From CALBPI01 sp045110335 (lineage in GTDB: Bacteria; Pseudomonadota; Gammaproteobacteria; Steroidobacterales; Woeseiaceae), in contig JBGCGB010000019.1 of NCBI GenBank assembly GCA_045110335.1, forward strand, positions 1 to 64,000: DNA of 64,000 nt, given 5' to 3'. A program made the translations under genes and the position numbers. How positions within the stretch are numbered: position 1 is the first letter of the stretch; the number at the start of each line of letters is the position of its first letter. The notes under the pieces are model-generated. The model had not been told where the DNA came from. It made no database searches and worked only from the letters and a program-made list of their open reading frames with translations. Below, one piece after another: positions 36,801 through 44,718 of the stretch.

Positions 36801-37267
36801 GAGAGACCCCTTCATTTGATCAACCGCTGAACGCCGGCGTGGAGGTCAACCTGCACGTTCCGGCGCTATTGCCGGACGACTATGTGCCTGACGTTCACTT
36901 ACGTCTAATTCTTTACAAGAGGCTCGCAAGCTGCGCCGATGAAGCCGCGTTACGCGATATGCAAGTAGAGCTCATCGACCGCTTCGGCTTATTACCCGAC
37001 GCGACCAAAGTTTTGGTCGAGATCACGCGACTCAAAGTTCGAGCCGCGGCGCTGGGCATCACAAAAATCGATGCCAGCCATGGCGGCGGCTATTTGAAAT
37101 TCTCAGGCAAGAGCAATATCGACCCGCTTAAACTAGTACAGCTCGTGCAGAAGCAACCTGATGTCTACAAGCTCCATGATGCAGATCGGCTTAACTTCAA
37201 AGCGAATTTACCGGATGGCCCGAGTCGCATCGAGGCCATCGACAAGGTCCTGGCAAAACTGAGCTGA
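33806..37267 (+). CDS. mfd: Transcription-repair coupling factor Mfd
   Basis: Mfd pushes stalled RNA polymerase off damaged DNA and recruits UvrA. The 1153-residue protein has the UvrB-like N-terminal module (VLHFPDWETLPYDSFSPHQD), the RNA-polymerase-interaction domain near LTVGAPVVHEAYGVGRYLGL, and the RecG-like translocase with Walker A DVGFGKTEVALRAAF, DEEHRFGV box, TATPIPRTL and QLRGRVGRSHHRAYAYL. The C-terminal D7 domain follows. A thirty-residue stretch before the conserved part is unremarkable. ATG 33806 starts it. Confidence 0.97.
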   Translation: MTTPAHTLSAWSQTPTATSAQQLPSEIGGLYGAADALLLTRLASAVDAPVLHIADSQQEADRLEAEARFFADDKLPVLHFPDWETLPYDSFSPHQDIISQRLAVLARLPGLTRGLLIVAAPCLLHRLPPTAYVRSRALALKVGDRLNDEAFVSTLAESGYLRVPQVGEHGEFAVRGSLIDVFPMGSDDPIRIDLFDDEIDSLRDFDPDTQISGTKRDQLTLLPAREVPLDEDAIKFFRQRYRERFSGEASQSQVYRDITAGIAHGGIEYYLPLFFERTDTLLNYLPEQTILTHGPELALRIDETLADVAERFEVLNVTEDRPLLSPEEAFVSLGDWQSQLGQHQRLLLSREKRPNDESRLSQKLPPLAIDAQRDESASALVQFLKQREAPRKTLMIAESAGRREALIDLCIAHKLQPTRVDSWDAFLASDESMAVTIGAVNEGMLLGNGEIALVSEQAIFGRKIKPRSRRRRANSDPENIIRQLSDLTVGAPVVHEAYGVGRYLGLQTLDIGGVTSEFLTIEYAGSDKLYVPVHALQLISRYTGAAPEKAPLHRLGTDQWARARKKAGEKARDVAAELLDVYARRAARVGFGFALPEAEYRQFEQAFPFELTEDQATVIEEIIGDMHARTPMDRVVCGDVGFGKTEVALRAAFVAVQNNKQVAVLVPTTLLAQQHYQTFCDRFADWPVRVEQLSRFRSKKQVDAVVDGMRKGTVDIVIGTHKVISHTKDFKDAGLVIIDEEHRFGVRHKEALKSLRAEIDVLTLTATPIPRTLNMALGGLRELSLISTPPADRLSVKTFVSRWNDGLIREACLREIKRGGQVYFVHNRVEDIERIAAELGKLVPEATIGVGHGQMTERELEQVMFDFYHRNFNIFVCTTIVESGIDVATANTIIINRADRFGLAQLHQLRGRVGRSHHRAYAYLLTPPRSGMTDDAIKRLEAIESLEDLGAGFALASHDLEIRGAGELLGDGQSGQIQEIGFSLYTELLTQAVESLRAGETPSFDQPLNAGVEVNLHVPALLPDDYVPDVHLRLILYKRLASCADEAALRDMQVELIDRFGLLPDATKVLVEITRLKVRAAALGITKIDASHGGGYLKFSGKSNIDPLKLVQLVQKQPDVYKLHDADRLNFKANLPDGPSRIEAIDKVLAKLS

Positions 37268-37270
37268 GCG

Positions 37271-37298
37271 TTCGAACACGGTCGGTGAAGTGGTATAA
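37271..37298 (+). promoter_or_regulatory. Possible sigma-70 promoter of csiV
   Basis: A consensus TATAAT lies at 37293-37298 with TTCGAA 16 bases upstream, right after the mfd stop. If used, transcription would start near 37305, which argues for the csiV start at ATG 37324 instead of the GTG or ATG further upstream. Confidence 0.4.
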
Positions 37299-37323
37299 TG
37301 ACCTTATGGTTAGAATTCATTCA

Positions 37324-38013
37324 ATGAAGCAACTGGTCACGGCCACCCTACTGCTGGTCGCTGCCTGGCCGGCAATGACCCAAGCGCAGGATACTGATGC
37401 TGCCGATGCAGAGCCCGTGCCGGTCTACGACATAGAAATCATCGTCTTTGAATACGTGAATGGTGTCCGGGGCAGCCGGGAAGACTGGGGCTACATCGAC
37501 ACCGGCCGCGATGCCGCAAAGCTCGAAACTGATGCTCAAAACGTGTTCTCCGACCGACCATTGACTGACATCGATCAGAACGAGGATGGCGAATCGCGTA
37601 TGGAAGACGCCAATCGTCGACGGCCGTTCAGTTTTACCCGACTGGATGACACCCAGTTTCGATTACAGGATCAGTTTCAACGCTTGCGGAGCAGCCGGGA
37701 TTACCGCCCTATCTCGCACGGCGCATGGCGACAACCCGTATACGGTGAAAGCGAGAAGACCACCTTGCAATTATCTAGCGTCGCACGAACCCCCGCGGCA
37801 ATGGGCGGCGAAATCACGCTGTTCGTTTCGCGGTTCTTGCACCTCAAACTCGATCTGCAACTGGCTGCAGACAGTGCGGACACCAACACGCTGGTCTACA
37901 AGCTCGACGAGCAACGCAAGATGCGTAGCGCAGAGCTGCACTTCTTCGATCATCCGCGATTTGGCGCGATTGCGTTGATCAGCAAGGCTGAGTCACCCGT
38001 CCCCCTTGATTAG
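37324..38013 (+). CDS. csiV: CsiV-family periplasmic protein
   Basis: CsiV was described in Vibrio as a periplasmic protein tied to cell-wall integrity. The 229-residue protein has a signal peptide (MKQLVTATLLLVAAWPAMTQAQ) and typical family segments: VYDIEIIVFEYVNG, ISHGAWRQPVYGE, GGEITLFVSRFLHLKLDLQL and RKMRSAELHFFDHPRFGAIA. GTG 37285 and ATG 37306 are also in frame, but the signal peptide and the possible promoter favour 37324. It follows mfd by 56 bases, a neighbourhood common in gammaproteobacteria. Confidence 0.85.
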   Translation: MKQLVTATLLLVAAWPAMTQAQDTDAADAEPVPVYDIEIIVFEYVNGVRGSREDWGYIDTGRDAAKLETDAQNVFSDRPLTDIDQNEDGESRMEDANRRRPFSFTRLDDTQFRLQDQFQRLRSSRDYRPISHGAWRQPVYGESEKTTLQLSSVARTPAAMGGEITLFVSRFLHLKLDLQLAADSADTNTLVYKLDEQRKMRSAELHFFDHPRFGAIALISKAESPVPLD

Positions 38014-38023
38014 CGGAAGTTAA

Positions 38024-38473
38024 AATCCGCGAACGGCATCAGCTCCGCTTGCTCGACTGCCACGCCCCCTAAGCGGCGAAGAAGCCACTTTGCAAGGTGC
38101 TATTCGAGAAGCACGCGAATTGCTCGACATGAACACACCCGACGGCGATTTGGCAGAAGCAACGCGCCCGCTGGTTTTCGTTGACCGCGCGTTAGTCGCC
38201 GCTGTTGAAGGCCGCAGCGACGCTGTCATGCCACTGTTACGCCGCTTCGAACGAGAATCCGGCGATTGGCCAGCCATCATGGGGCTGCGCGATCATATGT
38301 GCGCAACGCTTGGTTTAGCGGCACTTGCCGAGCAAGCGGCAGCATGCCTCCGTAAAGCCCTCTCCGTACCCAGTTCTGCCATGGACTTCTGGGACCCGTA
38401 TCGGCCTCATTATGACGCCATCCGTGAGTCTGCCTCGTTTCAAGCATTACTGGCTGAGTTAGCTGCGCAATAG
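38024..38473 (+). pseudogene. TPR-like protein fragment without a clear start
   Basis: This frame is open from 38024 to TAG/TAA 38471-38473 and looks coding: GEEATLQGAIREARELLDMN, then DGDLAEATRPLVFVDRALVA, and an end FWDPYRPHYDAIRESASFQA that resembles the last repeat of TPR-containing regulators ('...DPRFQALLAEL'). The only standard starts are TTG 38090 and ATG 38129, neither with a ribosome-binding site. It may be the 3' remnant of a longer gene whose 5' part is lost. A short genuine protein is the alternative. Confidence 0.45.
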
Positions 38474-38558
38474 AGACCGACGGATCGCTAGCAGCTGCTT
38501 CAAAGAACTCGTCGATGCCGTGCCAACTTGGCCGGATGCTGAGCATCAACCGGAACCG

Positions 38559-39473
38559 CTAGTGTGCAGTCAGACTACCCATGATGTGAATAGGCTCGAT
38601 AGATTGATCCAATTGGGTACGTGCCCGACCTAGCATCGAGTCAACCGCACCATCCTTGACCGACGGTACCTCTGCACAAACACCAATGCTGACAGACAGG
38701 TGCTTGCCATGCGGCGAGCGCGGATGGTGAATGGCCAGCGCACGAATATCCTCGGCGATGCTATCTGCAAATTCACGCGCTGCCGGCGCCGTCGAACCAT
38801 GCACAACAACGGCGATTTCGTCATCTGACAAACGCGTCGCGCTATCGCCCGCCCGTTTCAAACGACGACGAATACTGTGCGAAATTCTTTTGACCGCGGA
38901 CTCACCGGCATGCTGACCAAACGTATCCACGTACGTATCGAAAGCATCAACCCGAAAGAGAATGACAGCCAACCAGACTTGTTCGCGAGCGGCGATCGCT
39001 GCATCCCGAACCAACAAGTCCATCCAGGGCTCGCGTGCAACAAAACTGCCCGTCGACTCCAACTGTTTAAGAACGCCGCTTTCTACAACATTTTGATTCG
39101 CCGATTCCGAAGACACTTCCTTAACCCGCAAATAGACGATCAACAAATCCTTGTAGCCAACTGCTTGAACGACTTCGCCATCGATCGCGCGATCGGGTGC
39201 ATCGGCTCGCACATACTGACTCTCGAAAGAAGTTCTGGGTCGGTCACCTTGGCAGTCTTTTAGCGCCGCTGTCGCGGCACTCCCGGCTAGCCTGAACAAC
39301 AAAGGCTCGGCATCCTGCTGGCTAACCTCTCCGGAAGTCAGGCCAATCAATCTCAGCATGGCCGGATTGTAGAACGCCACCTTCCAGGTCTCTTTAGCGG
39401 TGTCCACGACCATCACGGGCTCGCGGATGCCATTCACAAGCTGCAGTAACAATTTTTTTGAAAGTGCTTTCAA
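38559..39473 (-). CDS. PAS protein with degenerate GGDEF domain
   Basis: The 304-residue protein has a PAS sensor region (about residues 12-118, EPVMVVDTAKETWKVAFYNP) and a GGDEF-fold domain (about 150-300, AVILFRVDAFDTYVDTFGQH, AVKRISHSIRRRLKRAGDSA). Where the GGDEF signature should be, it has RLSDDEI, so diguanylate cyclase activity is unlikely. The helix-turn SVSIGVCAEVPSV is also family-like. The start is TTG 39473 with AGGA five bases upstream. It follows nagZ by 165 bases, in which I saw no clear element. A role as a c-di-GMP-related sensor or scaffold is inference. Confidence 0.8.
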   Translation of the reverse strand: MKALSKKLLLQLVNGIREPVMVVDTAKETWKVAFYNPAMLRLIGLTSGEVSQQDAEPLLFRLAGSAATAALKDCQGDRPRTSFESQYVRADAPDRAIDGEVVQAVGYKDLLIVYLRVKEVSSESANQNVVESGVLKQLESTGSFVAREPWMDLLVRDAAIAAREQVWLAVILFRVDAFDTYVDTFGQHAGESAVKRISHSIRRRLKRAGDSATRLSDDEIAVVVHGSTAPAAREFADSIAEDIRALAIHHPRSPHGKHLSVSIGVCAEVPSVKDGAVDSMLGRARTQLDQSIEPIHIMGSLTAH

Positions 39474-39638
39474 AGTGTTCCTAACGCGGCGCTGTAAACC
39501 TGAACCAGTTGGTAACGAAACAACTATTAGGTTTCCGCTGTATATCTCTGATATTACAACTAAAACACACCATGCACGAAAATTTCACACAAATTTGCGA
39601 CCTGGGTCACCCGGCTGAGCGGCTAGCTTGGACCGGCA

Positions 39639-40682
39639 TCACCATTCCAGTTCCAGCGGCGGACGTTCGAGTGCTGCATCAAGTGCCGCGTGTGCGGTTT
39701 TCCATTCAGTCTGTTGCGTCAGACATTCGCAATCGAAACTCGGTCTGCCACGCAGTCGGGCCAATCGTGCCATCGACTGCGGAATCACGCGGTCTGCGAG
39801 ATGCTCTACAACGAGCTCCGCGGCAGGCCGATCATTACAAATCAATAACATATCGGTGCCAGCCGCCAAGACCGCATCGGCACGCTCAATCACCGAACCA
39901 ATCCCCGAGGTCGCTTTCATGCTGAGGTCATCCGAGAAAATCGCTCCCCGATAACCCATTCGGTTGCGAAGCTCTTCTTGCTGCCACCAGGCCGAAAAAC
40001 TCGCTGGCAATGGATCCAGTTCTGAAAACACCACATGAGCAGTCATTAACGCCGGTATGCCGGCTCTGACTAGTCGCTCAAACACCCGCATATCCTCAGT
40101 AATCTCTGAATACTCGCGGCGATCGACCGGCAATTCCAGATGCGAGTCAGCCACCACAGCGCCGTGTCCCGGGAAATGTTTTCCAACGGCACACATGCCT
40201 GCATCGGCCATACCACGCATCATTTCCGTCGCCAACGTCGCAACCACGTCCGCGTCACGGTGAAATGCCCGGTCGCCAATGACCGTGCTAACACCCCGGT
40301 CCAGATCCAGAACCGGCGCAAACGACAGATCTAGCCCCGCTGTTAGGAGCTCAGCAGCGAGCGCCCAACCGGCTTGCCGAGCAAGCCCAAGCGTTGGTTT
40401 AGCATCGATATCGTATTGCAGTCCAAACCAGCCCAGCGGCGGTAGCTGTACAAATGGTGGACCAAATCGCTGCACGCGCCCACCTTCCTGATCCACAGCC
40501 ACGAGGACAGACGGTGACTTTATCGATTTTATTTTATTAATTAAATCAATTAATTGCGCTTTATTCTTAAAATTTCTTTTAAATAAAATCACACCGCCAA
40601 CCGCGGGCGACGCAATCAATTCACGATCCAACGGGGATAGCGACGTGCCCTCAACATCAAGCATGACCGGACCTAATGGCAT
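39639..40682 (-). CDS. nagZ: Beta-N-acetylhexosaminidase NagZ
   Basis: NagZ is a cytoplasmic family-3 glycosidase that removes GlcNAc from recycled muropeptides. The 347-residue protein has LVAVDQEGGRVQRFGPPF, the catalytic His/Asp loop VGKHFPGHGAVVADSHLELP and the nucleophile in GAIFSDDLSMKAT. Codons 31-55 are extraordinarily AT-rich (10 G/C of 72 bases at 40519-40590) and encode a Lys/Ile/Asn-rich segment (LFKRNFKNKAQLIDLINKIK) although the rest of the gene is of ordinary composition. The reading frame is intact through it. Confidence 0.96.
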   Translation of the reverse strand: MPLGPVMLDVEGTSLSPLDRELIASPAVGGVILFKRNFKNKAQLIDLINKIKSIKSPSVLVAVDQEGGRVQRFGPPFVQLPPLGWFGLQYDIDAKPTLGLARQAGWALAAELLTAGLDLSFAPVLDLDRGVSTVIGDRAFHRDADVVATLATEMMRGMADAGMCAVGKHFPGHGAVVADSHLELPVDRREYSEITEDMRVFERLVRAGIPALMTAHVVFSELDPLPASFSAWWQQEELRNRMGYRGAIFSDDLSMKATSGIGSVIERADAVLAAGTDMLLICNDRPAAELVVEHLADRVIPQSMARLARLRGRPSFDCECLTQQTEWKTAHAALDAALERPPLELEW

Positions 40683-40702
40683 AGCGCTACCTCACGATCA
40701 AC

Positions 40703-42058
40703 CTAGCGATCAAACACCGCAATCGACTCCACATGAGCCGTATGCGGGAACATGTTGAAGATGCCCGCCTTTGACAGCACGAACCCTTGATCTTCAACCA
40801 TCACCTTCGCATCTCTGGCTAAAGTGCCCGGATGACACGAAATATAAACGATTCGGCGTGCGCCAAATGCCGCGGCGCGTTCAGCAAACGCTTCCGCACC
40901 TGCGCGAGCCGGATCCAACAGGATAAGATCCCAGTCCTGTTTTGCCAGTTCGTCCAATGCCTCCGGTGTCGACAAATCGGCCGTGGCGAACGTCGCGTTG
41001 TCGATTCCGTTCAAGCGAGCATTCTCGCCCGCCCTTTGCGTGAGTCCCACAGCACCCTCGACACCGTGGACTGACGCTGCCGACCGCGCCAACGGTAGAC
41101 TGAAATTGCCGATGCCGGAGAACAAGTCCAACACTCGATCTTCCGCCTTGATCTCGAGCATCTCAATCGCTGTCGCGATCATCAATGCGTTAATTTCCGC
41201 ATTGACCTGAATGAAGTCATTCGGCTCGAAATTCATAGTGAGATCATAGTCATCCAGTCGGTAACTCAACTGAGGCACCGTCTTGCCATCAGCACGAGCC
41301 AATGCACGCACCGTATCCAGCCCGCCATCCTGCAACGAAAACCAGACATCATGTGCCTCGCTAAAGGCTTTCAAGACATCAAGATCTGACTGGCTGGGCG
41401 TATCCAACACGCGAACAATCATCGAAACTATCGGTGCATCCGCACCATCGCCAACGGACACTTCGATCTGGGGAACCTGACGCACAATGGAAAGCTCGGC
41501 AATCATCTCGGCTAACGGCGTTAATAAATCGGAAACAGGCTCGACCAAAACAGGGCAACGCGCCATGTCAGTAATGTAGGGCTGATAACGCTCCCGGAAG
41601 CCAACCAAAACGCGTGACTTACCATCAACAAACCGAACACCCAACCGGGCGCGGCGGCGATAGTGCCAGGGATCACCGAATACAGGCGCCAACCATTTCA
41701 CAGGTTCCACCCCGCCAATTCGCGCCATCGAATCAACTAAAACATTATTTTTAACAGATAGTTGCCCATCATTATTAAGGTGCTGCATGACACAACCACC
41801 ACACTGCCCAAACACGTCGCACCCCGGCTCAATCCGATCGGGCGATTCCTTCATGACCTCAAGCGTCCGGGCTTCATCGAAGCTCCGCTTACTGCGAACG
41901 CGTGCCCATTGAACCGTCTCACCGGGCAGCGCACCATCAACAAAAACCGTTTTGCCTTCCCGGTCGGCGACCCCTCGGCCTTCATGAGTCATCGAACGAA
42001 TACCGCTAACTTCCGGTTCTCGTGAAAATCGACTGGAACGCCGCCTACCCATTGGCAT
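40703..42058 (-). CDS. rlmD: 23S rRNA m5U1939 methyltransferase RlmD
   Basis: RlmD (RumA) methylates U1939 of 23S rRNA with SAM and carries a 4Fe-4S cluster. A TRAM domain (EGRGVADREGKTVFVDGALP) precedes the cluster ligands in GCDVFGQCGGCVMQHL and ARCPV. The SAM domain has LDLFSGIGNFSLPLA, ILLDPARAGAE and the catalytic Cys in IVYISCHPGTLARD. Length 451 is normal. A short AT-rich patch (about 41731-41780) encodes NNDGQLSVKNNVLVD. It overlaps the exonuclease gene by 14 bases. Confidence 0.96.
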   Translation of the reverse strand: MPMGRRRSSRFSREPEVSGIRSMTHEGRGVADREGKTVFVDGALPGETVQWARVRSKRSFDEARTLEVMKESPDRIEPGCDVFGQCGGCVMQHLNNDGQLSVKNNVLVDSMARIGGVEPVKWLAPVFGDPWHYRRRARLGVRFVDGKSRVLVGFRERYQPYITDMARCPVLVEPVSDLLTPLAEMIAELSIVRQVPQIEVSVGDGADAPIVSMIVRVLDTPSQSDLDVLKAFSEAHDVWFSLQDGGLDTVRALARADGKTVPQLSYRLDDYDLTMNFEPNDFIQVNAEINALMIATAIEMLEIKAEDRVLDLFSGIGNFSLPLARSAASVHGVEGAVGLTQRAGENARLNGIDNATFATADLSTPEALDELAKQDWDLILLDPARAGAEAFAERAAAFGARRIVYISCHPGTLARDAKVMVEDQGFVLSKAGIFNMFPHTAHVESIAVFDR

Positions 42059-42830
42059 CAGCCTCAGGCCAAGCCGCCAAATACTCGTTTAGGTGAGCCA
42101 CGTCCATCGTCGTCAACGTCTGCCTAACGAGTGCAAGCTCACGTTGTAGATCAACCGCATCGAGCCGGCCCCGCATGTGCTCAAAGTGCAGGTAAACCAA
42201 ATGCGTGTTCACGACATCAGTCTCACAGTAATCCCGAATCGCCCGTAAATCACCGGCACGATAAGTATCCCAAACCTTGTCGCCGCTCATGCCAAGTTTG
42301 CCCGGCAGCCCCAGCATGACGGCAATGGCATCCAAAGGTGCTCTGCCCCGCGGCTGGAAGCCCGCCAACGCGTCCATCACATCGATGTGGCGCCAATGAA
42401 AACGACTCAGATAATTATTGAAGCGGAATTCGCGATTATCGTCACCGGTATCCCAGTATTTGCCGGCTGAGACGCCATGTTTGAGCGCACGGTAGTGTAA
42501 TACCGGCAAGTCAAAGCCCGATCCGTTCCACGACACCAGGTCCGGTACATATCGGTCAATACCATCAAAGAAACGTTGTACGATCTCCGCTTCGCTTGAG
42601 TCTTCGTTACCCAGCGTCCAGACCCGGAATTCATCCTGAGTTCTTAGCGCCACCGAGATCGCAACAATCCGCTGAAGATGTAACGGCAAGAATTCGCTGC
42701 CGGTTTTTTGCAGCTGCTTGAAGGACATGGCTTTGTAGGCGTCCTCATCCGACAAGTCACCCAAATCCAGTAGCCGCCTGCCTGTGTCGATGTCCGGTAC
42801 CGTTTCAATATCAAAAGTCATGCAATGCAT
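42045..42830 (-). CDS. PolB-type 3'-5' exonuclease
   Basis: This 261-residue protein is a predicted 3'-5' exonuclease of the DnaQ-like fold (family PF10108 type). ExoI DIETVPD holds the first acidic pair, ExoII is VSWNGSGFDLPVLHYRAL, and the end has AIRDYCETDVVNTHLVYLHF as ExoIII. The insert RGRAPLDAIAVMLGLPGKLG is typical of the family. It is not the main proofreading subunit. ATG 42830 was preferred to 42821. Its rlmD neighbour follows with a 14-base overlap. Confidence 0.9.
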   Translation of the reverse strand: MHCMTFDIETVPDIDTGRRLLDLGDLSDEDAYKAMSFKQLQKTGSEFLPLHLQRIVAISVALRTQDEFRVWTLGNEDSSEAEIVQRFFDGIDRYVPDLVSWNGSGFDLPVLHYRALKHGVSAGKYWDTGDDNREFRFNNYLSRFHWRHIDVMDALAGFQPRGRAPLDAIAVMLGLPGKLGMSGDKVWDTYRAGDLRAIRDYCETDVVNTHLVYLHFEHMRGRLDAVDLQRELALVRQTLTTMDVAHLNEYLAAWPEADANG

Positions 42831-42864
42831 AGCGTTACTAATCCGTTGGTTGTTCTTTGGAGCA

Positions 42865-43245
42865 TCACGCTCGCGTCATGATTGCCATAGCAACGACTAA
42901 ACCGGCTTCATCAGTCAGGCTGACATGACTTTCGCCAATACCCAACTTGCGCCGCAGCGCGTCGCCACGCTCACTAAAAATGACTATCGGCTTGCCTAGC
43001 GAGTCGCTGACGATACCGACATCCCGTATCCAGATACCGTTCGAAAAGCCCGTACCCATCGCTTTGACGAGCGCCTCTTTCGCGGCAAACCGCATGGCGA
43101 GAAAGCGCACCTTGCGACGATGCCCATCAAAGTTGGCGAATTCTTCGTCCAGTAACAGCTTCTTGGCGAAATGATCACCGAAACGCTCATAAGTCTCCTG
43201 GATACGACTTATTTCTACGACATCGGTACCAATGCCAAAAATCAT
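42865..43245 (-). CDS. acpS: Holo-[acyl-carrier-protein] synthase AcpS
   Basis: AcpS adds the phosphopantetheine arm to acyl carrier protein. The 126-residue enzyme has the metal-binding GIGTDVVEISRI motif and the catalytic FAAKEALVKAMGTG motif, followed by SHVSLTDEAGLVVA. ATG 43245 overlaps the pdxJ stop as ATGA. It closes the lepA-lepB-rnc-era-recO-pdxJ-acpS string in the order known from E. coli. Confidence 0.96.
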   Translation of the reverse strand: MIFGIGTDVVEISRIQETYERFGDHFAKKLLLDEEFANFDGHRRKVRFLAMRFAAKEALVKAMGTGFSNGIWIRDVGIVSDSLGKPIVIFSERGDALRRKLGIGESHVSLTDEAGLVVAMAIMTRA

Positions 43246-43973
43246 GCGCGCGCTTCCGTCATGATCCGCTTCATCTCGCGAACAGCCAATTCCATGCCAT
43301 CGAAGATGGCGCGCGCCACAATAGCGTGGCCAATATTGAGTTCCAACACTTCCGGTATCGCCGCAATCGGCCTTACATTGTGGTAGTGAAGCCCATGCCC
43401 GGCATGAACGCGCAAGCCCAGCTCATCTGCAAAACGCGCGGCCTCTGTTACCTTTTTCAATACAGCTTCGCGTTCCCCACCCGATGCGTCAGCATAGGCG
43501 CCTGTATGCAACTCAATAACGGTGGCGCCAACTTCTCTTGCCGCCTCGATTTGTCGCAGATCAGGATCGATAAACAATGCGCATCTAATACCGGCGTCCG
43601 TTAAGGCTTTAACGGCATCAGAGATTCGTGATGTCTGGCCGACGACGGCCAACCCGCCTTCGGTGGTGACCTCTTCACGTCGCTCTGGCACTAAACAACA
43701 ATCCGCCGGCTTCTCAGCACAGGCGATTGCGATCATTTCATCGGTTACAGCGAGTTCCAGATTGACACGAGTTTGTGTGCTTTTCTGGATCCGACCAACG
43801 TCATGATCCTGAATATGCCGGCGATCTTCGCGCAAGTGAATCGTGATGGAATCGGCGCCGGCCCGCTCCGCAATTAACGCAGCCGCGAGTGGATCTGGAT
43901 AACTAACCCCGCGCGCTTGTCTTAACGTCGCGACATGGTCGACGTTAACGCCTAAATCTATGCTTTCTTTCAT
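43242..43973 (-). CDS. pdxJ: Pyridoxine 5'-phosphate synthase PdxJ
   Basis: PdxJ joins 1-deoxyxylulose 5-phosphate and 3-amino-2-oxopropyl phosphate to make pyridoxine phosphate. Family motifs are LGVNVDHVATLRQARG, ITIHLREDRRHIQDHD, CLVPERREEVTTEGGL and HAGHGLHYHNV. The frame reaches to 44015, but ATG 43973 (MKESIDLGVNVDHV) starts just after the recO stop and gives the family length of 243 residues. acpS overlaps its stop by four bases. Confidence 0.97.
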   Translation of the reverse strand: MKESIDLGVNVDHVATLRQARGVSYPDPLAAALIAERAGADSITIHLREDRRHIQDHDVGRIQKSTQTRVNLELAVTDEMIAIACAEKPADCCLVPERREEVTTEGGLAVVGQTSRISDAVKALTDAGIRCALFIDPDLRQIEAAREVGATVIELHTGAYADASGGEREAVLKKVTEAARFADELGLRVHAGHGLHYHNVRPIAAIPEVLELNIGHAIVARAIFDGMELAVREMKRIMTEARA

Positions 43974-43977
43974 GCTC

Positions 43978-44718
43978 TCATTCTCGTGGGTCAGCTTGAC
44001 GCCGATACATTTCACGCAATATGCGTCGGCTGTGTAACGGTTTTCCGTCTAGCTGTAAGTCAATTGCCGCGCCTAGTATACGCCGCGCCGCGACGAGCGT
44101 CGCCGGGTCTCTCCAGTCGTTGTTTGCGATTGCCCTCAAGCAATGGCCGGCATAAACAGCCCCCGACCATTCTGTGGCATCTGTTAGCACCGGCCCTTGA
44201 TCCACAATTAAGTGATAGGAAGCGGTGTCCTCTATTTCTTGACCCGATTCGACCTCGTACAAAAGATTGAGACCAAACCCGATCTGATTCAAGAACTGCC
44301 ATTCAAATTCGCGCAGCGCGATGGCGACTTGCTCTGTTCCGGACAGTCGATCAATCACCGCTGTGTAGAGCTCAAAAACTTCCGGCTGAGGGTCAAACCG
44401 ATGGGTCATCTTGAGCAAGAGCTCATTCGCGTAAAAGCCGCACATCAATGCATCTTGACCTAGTTGCAATGCGGATCCGCCTTGCTCGACGTCGCTCATC
44501 GTTGCCAACTCGCGACCGGCGACCCAGGAAATCAGTAGCGGCGAAAAAGGTTGAAGCAAACCACGATGACGACTCTTGGGCCGTTTCACGCCGCGCGCAA
44601 CCATGGCTACGCGCCCATGGTCGCGACTGATCACATCTACAATCTGGCTGGAATCTCGAAAATCCCTACGGTGCAATACCCAGCAAGGCTGTAGCTTAAT
44701 GCGTTCGGAAGGGTTCAA
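43978..44718 (-). CDS. recO: DNA repair protein RecO
   Basis: RecO helps RecR load RecA on SSB-coated DNA. The 246-residue protein has the N-terminal OB fold (CWVLHRRDFRDSSQIVDVIS, VAMVARGVKR) and the helical C-terminal domain (FEWQFLNQIGFGLNL). The start is TTG 44718, directly after the era stop (TGATTG), with GCGGA upstream. Family CxxC zinc ligands are absent, as in E. coli-like RecO proteins. Confidence 0.94.
   Translation of the reverse strand: MNPSERIKLQPCWVLHRRDFRDSSQIVDVISRDHGRVAMVARGVKRPKSRHRGLLQPFSPLLISWVAGRELATMSDVEQGGSALQLGQDALMCGFYANELLLKMTHRFDPQPEVFELYTAVIDRLSGTEQVAIALREFEWQFLNQIGFGLNLLYEVESGQEIEDTASYHLIVDQGPVLTDATEWSGAVYAGHCLRAIANNDWRDPATLVAARRILGAAIDLQLDGKPLHSRRILREMYRRQADPRE

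Noticed and set aside
39474..39638. Possible promoter between nagZ and the PAS/GGDEF-like gene (TATACA-like boxes)
   Set aside because: No pair of hexamers with 16-18 base spacing was found, so I do not call it.
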